NCBI GenBank assembly: GCA_030744725.1
Contig: JASLPZ010000231.1
Location: 1 to 11,567 of the forward strand
From: ARS98 sp030744725
GTDB lineage: Bacteria; Planctomycetota; Planctomycetia; Pirellulales; Pirellulaceae
Length of the DNA stretch: 11,567 nt
Reading direction: 5' to 3'
Under the pieces are notes generated by a model. It ran no database searches. It was not told the DNA's origin and saw only the letters and a list, made by a program, of their open reading frames with translations. Shown here in pieces: positions 7,188 through 11,567 of this stretch. Within the stretch, counting starts at the first letter, position 1. Each line of letters begins with the position of its first letter. Made by a program: the position numbers and the translations under genes.

Positions 7188-8360
7188 ATGTCGCCGCGAC
7201 GTCATTCTCAGCGATCTCACGACGACGAGCCTAGTGGCCTTGATCGATTGCAGAAAGTGCTGGCCGCGGCGGGTATCGGAAGTCGTCGGGAATGCGAAGA
7301 TCTGATCACCGCGGGTCGTGTTGAAGTCGACGGTGAGTTCGTGACCGAACTAGGCCGCAAGGTCGATCCCACCGGACAGAAGATCCAGGTCGATGGTGTC
7401 ACTTTGACGCAGCCGAAACGGGTCTATTTTGTCCTGAACAAACCCGTCGGTGTCGTTTCGACGAACTCAGATCCAGACGGCCGCCCCCGCGTGATTGATC
7501 TGATCAAATCGGACGAGCGTCTGTATCCGGTTGGGCGCTTGGACCGCAGCAGCGAAGGACTGATCCTGGTGACCAACGATGGCGAACTCGCCAATCGGCT
7601 CACGCATCCTCGCTATGGCATCGAAAAAGTCTACCGCGTTCGCGTCGCTGGTAATCCGACGCCACAGGAGTTGGGCAAGCTGCGAAAAGGCGTCTATCTG
7701 TCCGACGGCATGGCCCACGTCTCCTCGATTCAGACCAAGCGACGATTCAAGCAGAGCACGGAGCTGGAGATCGTTCTCAGAGAGGGGCGTAACCGCGAGA
7801 TCCGCCGCATCCTCGCTCGTATCGGCCATAAGGTGGTGCAACTGAAACGTGTCGCCATCGGTCCGATCCGGTTGGGCACGATGCCTGTCGGCGCCCACCG
7901 GATGTTAAGCCGCGATGAAGTGCAAGCTTTGCGACGGGCAACCAGGGGCCGGAAGAAGAGCGATGCGGACTCGAAGCCGGTTGCCAAAGAAAGACGCAAG
8001 CGAGCGCCTAACCAAGCCGCCCTGCCGACCGCCTCTGGCGAGTCCAAAGTCGCCAAGCCGCGTCGTCGCAAGACCGGTTCGTCTGCAATGAGTGGTTACA
8101 CTCGGCCGACGAAGAAGGGTGTCAAACGCAAGAAGTCATCGGCGGATTCGCAGCGAGGAAGTCAGAAAAGTGGGTCCACCTCGAAGTCTGCGAGATCTTC
8201 GCAGCCGGACGCCCGCCCGGGAAAGAAGACGGTCAAGAAGTCCGTGCGTCCCATCAAGCCGGGCGTAACAAAGAAGAGGGCGAGTCGACCTGGCAAAGGC
8301 ACTGGAAAGCCGTCGTCGGCTGTTGGCAAGAAAAAGACGGGTAGGAAACGTCGCCGATGA
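7188..8360 (+). CDS. rluB: RluB/RsuA-family 23S/16S rRNA pseudouridine synthase with long basic C-terminal tail
   Basis: The enzyme isomerises a specific uridine in ribosomal RNA to pseudouridine. The 390-residue product has an N-terminal S4 RNA-binding domain (about 18-65, LDRLQKVLAAAGIGSRRECE and AGRVEVDG) and a catalytic domain (about 78-245). The latter includes FVLNKPVGVV (81-90), the active-site segment GRLDRSSEGLILVTNDGELA with Asp119, KVYRVRV, and EGRNREIRRILARIGHKVVQLKR (199-221). Residues 251-390 are low-complexity and rich in Lys, Arg, Ser, Gly and Pro, resembling histone H1 or the shorter basic tail of E. coli RluB. The family call is firm; RluB rather than RsuA, RluE or RluF is a best guess. 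I chose the ATG at 7188, which lacks a clear ribosome binding site; a GTG at 7164 adds eight unconvincing residues. Its stop overlaps the next start by 4 bp (ATGA). Confidence 0.92.
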   Translation: MSPRRHSQRSHDDEPSGLDRLQKVLAAAGIGSRRECEDLITAGRVEVDGEFVTELGRKVDPTGQKIQVDGVTLTQPKRVYFVLNKPVGVVSTNSDPDGRPRVIDLIKSDERLYPVGRLDRSSEGLILVTNDGELANRLTHPRYGIEKVYRVRVAGNPTPQELGKLRKGVYLSDGMAHVSSIQTKRRFKQSTELEIVLREGRNREIRRILARIGHKVVQLKRVAIGPIRLGTMPVGAHRMLSRDEVQALRRATRGRKKSDADSKPVAKERRKRAPNQAALPTASGESKVAKPRRRKTGSSAMSGYTRPTKKGVKRKKSSADSQRGSQKSGSTSKSARSSQPDARPGKKTVKKSVRPIKPGVTKKRASRPGKGTGKPSSAVGKKKTGRKRRR

Positions 8361-9238
8361 GCAACCCGTTGCATGCTGAATACTACGCGGACGCGGCCAT
8401 ACAACAGAAGGTCGAGGTCGTTGAAAACGTGAAGCTGGCTCGAGACACCTATCGTGTTCGATTTCATTGTCCAGAGATTGCGGCACGGATTGTCCCAGGC
8501 CAGTTCTTGATGTTGCGGTTGGCAGGTATGACAGATCCACTGATCGGTCGCCCCCTGGCGCTGTATGACACCGTACCCGCCAGCAGTGGGGCCGATTCTG
8601 GCGCGCAAGAGATCGACGTCGTCTATTTGGTCAAGGGAAAGATGACCAGCCGTTTGGTGGGATTTCAGCCCGGCCAGTGGCTGGATGTATGGGGCCCGCT
8701 GGGAAACGGGTTTGCTCCGCGACCAACTGGGCATCTGATCATGGTGGCCGGTGGAATCGGACAGACGCCCTTCGTAGCGCTTGCACAAGAGGCTCTCGGC
8801 AAACGGCGCTACGGAGATAGGACGCGTCAACCAGCTCGATCCAACCAAGTGACTCTGTGTTATGGGGCACGCACCGCGGAACTCCTGGCAGGCGTGGAAG
8901 ATTTTCAGCGCGCAGGTGTCGACGTTCGCATCGCGACCGATGATGGCTCGCGTGGCCACCACGGTTTGGTGACCGACCTGTTACGGCAGACGCTGGCTGA
9001 ATCCGACGATGATCGGCGAATTATCTGCTGCGGCCCCGAGCCGATGATGGTAGCCGTGGCGGGTGTGGCCGCCGAGACGGAGACGCCGTGCCAAATCTCG
9101 TTGGAAACCCCGATGGCCTGCGGGATTGGTATCTGTTTCACCTGCGTGGCCAAGGTGCGCGACGCGAATGGCCAATGGGACTACAAGCGAACGTGTGTCG
9201 ATGGTCCCGTCTTTGACGCAACGTCGATCGTCTGGTAA
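8357..9238 (+). CDS. pyrK: PyrK-type dihydroorotate dehydrogenase electron-transfer subunit (FAD, [2Fe-2S])
   Basis: PyrK passes electrons from the FMN-containing catalytic subunit PyrD to NAD+ through FAD and a [2Fe-2S] cluster in pyrimidine synthesis. The 293-residue product has the ferredoxin-reductase fold: GQFLMLR (48-54) and RPLALYD (65-71) for FAD binding, GPLGNGF (113-119), the nucleotide-binding AGGIGQTP (131-138), and CCGPEPMM near the end of the NAD domain. The C-terminus carries four cysteines, Cys255, Cys260, Cys263 and Cys280, in the PyrK cluster pattern CX4CX2C plus a distal Cys, preceded by SLETPMACGIG. Length is a little above the usual 250-270 residues. No pyrD is in this window, so the partner must be elsewhere, and a related NADH:ferredoxin reductase subunit (SudB/NfnA-like) cannot be excluded. 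The gene starts inside the stop of the pseudouridine synthase gene, so the two are probably cotranscribed and coupled. Confidence 0.85.
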   Translation: MSNPLHAEYYADAAIQQKVEVVENVKLARDTYRVRFHCPEIAARIVPGQFLMLRLAGMTDPLIGRPLALYDTVPASSGADSGAQEIDVVYLVKGKMTSRLVGFQPGQWLDVWGPLGNGFAPRPTGHLIMVAGGIGQTPFVALAQEALGKRRYGDRTRQPARSNQVTLCYGARTAELLAGVEDFQRAGVDVRIATDDGSRGHHGLVTDLLRQTLAESDDDRRIICCGPEPMMVAVAGVAAETETPCQISLETPMACGIGICFTCVAKVRDANGQWDYKRTCVDGPVFDATSIVW

Positions 9239-9267
9239 CACGGTGACTGGTTGGCGTTGCCTGGCCA

Positions 9268-9299
9268 GTGCGTATTCGATCTGGTGCGTATTCGAACTG
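9268..9299 (+). repeat. Tandem 16-bp repeat, two units
   Basis: GTGCGTATTCGATCTG (9268-9283) is followed directly by GTGCGTATTCGAACTG (9284-9299), differing at one base. The pair is bracketed by GGCCAGT (9263-9269) and ACTGGCC (9296-9302), which are perfect 7-bp inverted repeats. It lies 30 bp after the pyrK stop. It could be a protein-binding site or replication slippage; no function is evident. Confidence 0.75.
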
Positions 9300-9357
9300 G
9301 CCGGATCAAGTTGCTTGACAACGCAAATCCACCACCGACAATGCGGCAAGCGAAACG

Positions 9358-9391
9358 CGGGGCCTTCGAGTCTCTTGAAGTACGGGCCCCG
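9358..9391 (+). terminator. GC-rich hairpin between pyrK and the membrane-protein gene
   Basis: CGGGGCC (9358-9364) pairs with GGCCCCG (9385-9391), and the loop holds further pairing (TTC 9365-9367 with GAA 9377-9379). It lies between pyrK and the next gene, whose start is 58 bp downstream. There is no T-run after it, so it is either a factor-dependent end of the rluB-pyrK transcript or a leader structure of the next gene. Confidence 0.35.
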
Positions 9392-9448
9392 ATTCAAACT
9401 CGTACGTCGCAGGCGACGGCTTACAGGCCGACGCGAGGATGACTTGGT

Positions 9449-10552
9449 ATGTCGGATGCAACGGCACCGGAGGCAGCGACCGAAATCAGCGATTCGGTTT
9501 CCGCTGTAGAAAGTCCGACGGCGCCTGTTCCAACAACTCCAAGCGTGGTGGACCGTCGTTTACAGTTGGTCGAGCTGTTTGTGTTGGCCGTTGGCCTTCC
9601 CGCGGCCATGGCGTACGTCGACGAACTCGTTCTGGGGTGGTGCATTGCAGAGATGTGGCACGGCCTGCCCGTCTATCTGACGTATGCGATGTTGGTCTTG
9701 CAGGTGACGTTGCTCGGTTCGCTGGTTGGCAGGCGAATACAGCGGCCTCACATCAAGTGGTTGGTCTTCCTGTGGGCGATCGTGCTGATTGATATGCTAG
9801 TTTTTTCCATCACCGCGGTTGATACCGAAGCGACCCGAATGACGCGGTGCCTGGCATTTGCCTTCATGTCGGGGCAGGTTGGGTTGCTTACGGTGTGGGG
9901 CATATTGTCGCCTGTCTTTTGGGCAGTTCGACTGCCGATGGCCGCGCTGGGGTTGGCGCTGGTAATTTCGTTTGCTGCGTCGTTTAGTGGTGGCAGTGAC
10001 CTCTGGTTCGCCATCCTATGTTGGCAGAGCTTGGCGACCGCAATCTTGTGTGGCATTCTGTGGTTTTTCGGATTTCGCGTTCGGCGGTTGCGTCGCGACC
10101 AACCGACGGACCGTCGCCTGCAGTTTTCGATGCGGCATCTGTTCGCCTGGACGACAACCGTGGCATGTGTGGTGGGCGTTGTGCGATTGATCGATGTTGC
10201 TTCGTTTCTGTTGCTAGGAAGCGATTCTCTGTTGGCCTGCATTGGCTTGGGAGGCTGCTTTGCGATCGTGTCGATGGTCGCGGTCTGGTCTGCGCTGGGT
10301 GCCGAAAGATTGTTGATTCGCCTAATTGGTCTGACGGTTTCGACGCCCGTCATTGCGCTGTCCATCGGCGCAGTTGGGCTCAGCCGAATCCCCGCTTGGA
10401 TCTCTGAATCGCTGTTCTTGGGCAGCGTTTACAACCCAGTTCTATGGTTTACTTGGACATGCCTGGCGACGTTTTTTCTGGCGGGCCTGTTGGCCATTTT
10501 TCGCACCAGTGGCTACCGGCTGCTGCGGATCGCGGCATCAACCAACACGTAG
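9449..10552 (+). CDS. Polytopic membrane protein, planctomycete-type, function unknown
   Basis: The 367-residue product begins with a polar, Ala/Thr/Pro-rich cytoplasmic-looking stretch (1-36) and then has about nine or ten hydrophobic helices. These fall in two groups, roughly 38-205 and 230-357, split by a very basic loop with RVRRLRRDQPTDRR. Right after this loop comes QFSMRHLF (225-232) leading into WTTTVACVVGVVRL. A similar phenylalanine-serine-x-arginine segment before a membrane helix is a recurring feature of planctomycete membrane proteins of unknown role. I see no transporter signature, catalytic motif or cofactor site. The ATG at 9449 has GAGGA at 9435-9439, 9 nt upstream. It is convergent with the zinc-ribbon protein gene. 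It may be read from its own promoter in the 210-bp spacer or by read-through from pyrK. Confidence 0.8.
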   Translation: MSDATAPEAATEISDSVSAVESPTAPVPTTPSVVDRRLQLVELFVLAVGLPAAMAYVDELVLGWCIAEMWHGLPVYLTYAMLVLQVTLLGSLVGRRIQRPHIKWLVFLWAIVLIDMLVFSITAVDTEATRMTRCLAFAFMSGQVGLLTVWGILSPVFWAVRLPMAALGLALVISFAASFSGGSDLWFAILCWQSLATAILCGILWFFGFRVRRLRRDQPTDRRLQFSMRHLFAWTTTVACVVGVVRLIDVASFLLLGSDSLLACIGLGGCFAIVSMVAVWSALGAERLLIRLIGLTVSTPVIALSIGAVGLSRIPAWISESLFLGSVYNPVLWFTWTCLATFFLAGLLAIFRTSGYRLLRIAASTNT

Positions 10553-10617
10553 CATTCGTGGTACGTGCCAATGGACTGTTGGCCACAAGCACAGAAGCGT
10601 GGACAAAGACTGGGATC

Positions 10618-10629
10618 GGGCCGAAGCCC
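10618..10629 (-). terminator. UUCG-tetraloop hairpin after the zinc-ribbon membrane protein gene
   Basis: On the minus strand the sequence reads GGGC-TTCG-GCCC, a 4-bp GC stem closed by the very stable C(UUCG)G tetraloop, 14 nt after the minus-strand stop codon. It lies in the 91-bp gap between two convergent genes. No T-run follows, so it may mark the 3' end of the transcript without being a strong intrinsic terminator. Confidence 0.4.
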
Positions 10630-10643
10630 ACACTGGAACGGTT

Positions 10644-11477
10644 CTACTGCTTTTCGTTGCCCAGTTTGATCGCCAGCAAATCGAGCTGGCTCTTCAAGTC
10701 CGCCAATAAGAGGTGCGGTCCGGCACCGGACGCCATGTGCGAATAGAACGATTGCGACGGGCCGGAGTGGCTGGTCGAAAGGAGTGTGGTGGCGCGGCGC
10801 AATTCGTCGAGCTGATTGTCAAGTTCGTGAACCGACTCGGCAGAGGCTTGATTGCTTCGCCATAACCCGTCTAACTGAAGGGCAAGGCCGATGACCAAGG
10901 TGGCCTGGCCAGCCAACGTAAACGGCATCCCTAATCGCCACAAATCAGCTCGACCCATCCAAAACGACCAGCCCAATAGGACAGCACCAAAGGCAAACGT
11001 CATCAGGCCCAACGACAAGACTGACCAAGACATGAATGAGCCTCGACGGGGCTTCCGCACAGCTCTGGTTGCGGGAGAGTTGGTAGCAAGTTGTTGGTCC
11101 GCAGGCTGAATTCGCGGCTCGCTCGTCATCGTCGCTGAGTCCGTCTGAAGTTTATGAGCTACATCAGTGCGGCGAATACCCAGCGAGTTTACCAGGCGGT
11201 CAGCCGCGCGAAGATCCTCCGCCAACTCCCAGCTTTCCCAGGATCGTAGTGCGGCATCGATCGAGCCGTTCAAAACGTCTGTTTCCAGGGCAGTGTGGTG
11301 ATCCTTAGGTATCGTCGTTGTTGTTGGCGAAGTGTGGACTTCTCCGTCGTTATTAACGCGTTGCGCCGCTGATAACTCAGACTGACACCGCGCGCATTGC
11401 ATCGTAGCGTCGCTGGTCGACGCCACTGCTGGCACGTCTTGTTGGCAACTGCGACACCACATGGTTGTTGCTCGCAT
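10644..11477 (-). CDS. Zinc-ribbon, two-helix membrane protein with C-terminal coiled coil, function unknown
   Basis: The 277-residue product starts MRATTMWCRSCQQDVP and carries two CxxC pairs, Cys8-Cys11 and Cys28-Cys31, typical of a small N-terminal zinc ribbon. A polar, low-complexity region follows, including SWESWELAEDLRAADRLV (79-96), which is likely helical. Two hydrophobic segments (about 149-173 and 182-204) form a membrane hairpin with a short MGRADLWRLG link. The C-terminus is amphipathic and probably coiled coil (VHELDNQLDELRRA and LLLADLKSQLDLLAIKLG). I recall planctomycete proteins of this layout with a conserved WCRSCQQDVPG start and a C-terminal DLK.QLD.LA segment, but I know of no function. 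Start: ATG at 11477 with a weak GGAA upstream; the ATG at 11462 (MWCRSC) is also possible. The 90 bp upstream to the window edge hold nothing I can identify. Confidence 0.8.
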   Translation of the reverse strand: MRATTMWCRSCQQDVPAVASTSDATMQCARCQSELSAAQRVNNDGEVHTSPTTTTIPKDHHTALETDVLNGSIDAALRSWESWELAEDLRAADRLVNSLGIRRTDVAHKLQTDSATMTSEPRIQPADQQLATNSPATRAVRKPRRGSFMSWSVLSLGLMTFAFGAVLLGWSFWMGRADLWRLGMPFTLAGQATLVIGLALQLDGLWRSNQASAESVHELDNQLDELRRATTLLSTSHSGPSQSFYSHMASGAGPHLLLADLKSQLDLLAIKLGNEKQ

Positions 11478-11567
11478 TGGATTCCGTGCCCACCACTCAA
11501 CTCTAACCCGGATTATTCATGAGAGCCAAGGTTGACCGTAGTCTGGTAGTCTTCCGGTTGTTTTTTG

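Noticed and set aside
8100..8360. Lysine-rich 3' end of the pseudouridine synthase gene as a separate gene or frameshift
   Set aside because: The frame is continuous with the catalytic domain, and the stop overlaps pyrK in a normal ATGA arrangement.
1..11567. CRISPR array, tRNA, rRNA, prophage or defence system
   Set aside because: No regularly spaced repeats, no tRNA cloverleaf or rRNA segment, and no nuclease, helicase, reverse transcriptase or toxin motifs were found.

Overview
The window looks like part of a planctomycete chromosome, most likely from the Pirellulaceae or a close relative. Several things point that way. One gene is a secreted PQQ-type beta-propeller protein that opens with WPQWRGPNRDG. 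One membrane protein carries a QFSMRHLF-type motif just before a transmembrane helix. Two lineage-type proteins of unknown function are present, a small lipoprotein and a zinc-ribbon membrane protein. Genes are loosely packed with long spacers, and GTG and TTG starts are used. The lineage assignment is inference from gene content; no rRNA gene is present.

Layout, left to right. Positions 1-449 hold no convincing gene but contain the first copy of a roughly 107-bp repeat. kdsA (450-1310) follows and overlaps by 4 bp (TTGA) a large lipoprotein gene (1307-3205) with a decayed transglutaminase-like region and C-terminal TPR-like helices. purC (3301-4188, minus strand) converges on that pair. Divergent from purC is a gene for an 83-residue lipoprotein (4454-4705). 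After a 321-bp gap comes a 629-residue secreted beta-propeller protein with an EF-hand block inside it (5027-6916). Just beyond its stop lie a perfect hairpin and the second repeat copy (6939-7045). Next is a translationally coupled pair (ATGA overlap): an RluB/RsuA-family pseudouridine synthase with a 140-residue lysine/arginine-rich tail (7188-8360) and a PyrK-type electron-transfer flavoprotein (8357-9238). A 210-bp spacer with a tandem 16-mer and a GC-rich hairpin leads to a polytopic membrane protein (9449-10552). The window ends with a convergent minus-strand gene for a zinc-ribbon, two-helix membrane protein (10644-11477).

Functionally this is a mix of housekeeping and envelope genes: Kdo synthesis (kdsA), de novo purine synthesis (purC), probable pyrimidine-pathway electron transfer (pyrK), rRNA modification (rluB-like) and exported proteins. 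I see no prophage, CRISPR array, transposase or defence operon. The most unusual non-coding item is the pair of 92%-identical repeats, each with a nested hairpin and each lying in the same orientation upstream of a gene (kdsA and the rluB-like gene). The most unusual protein features are the EF-hand block inside the propeller and the basic tail on the pseudouridine synthase.
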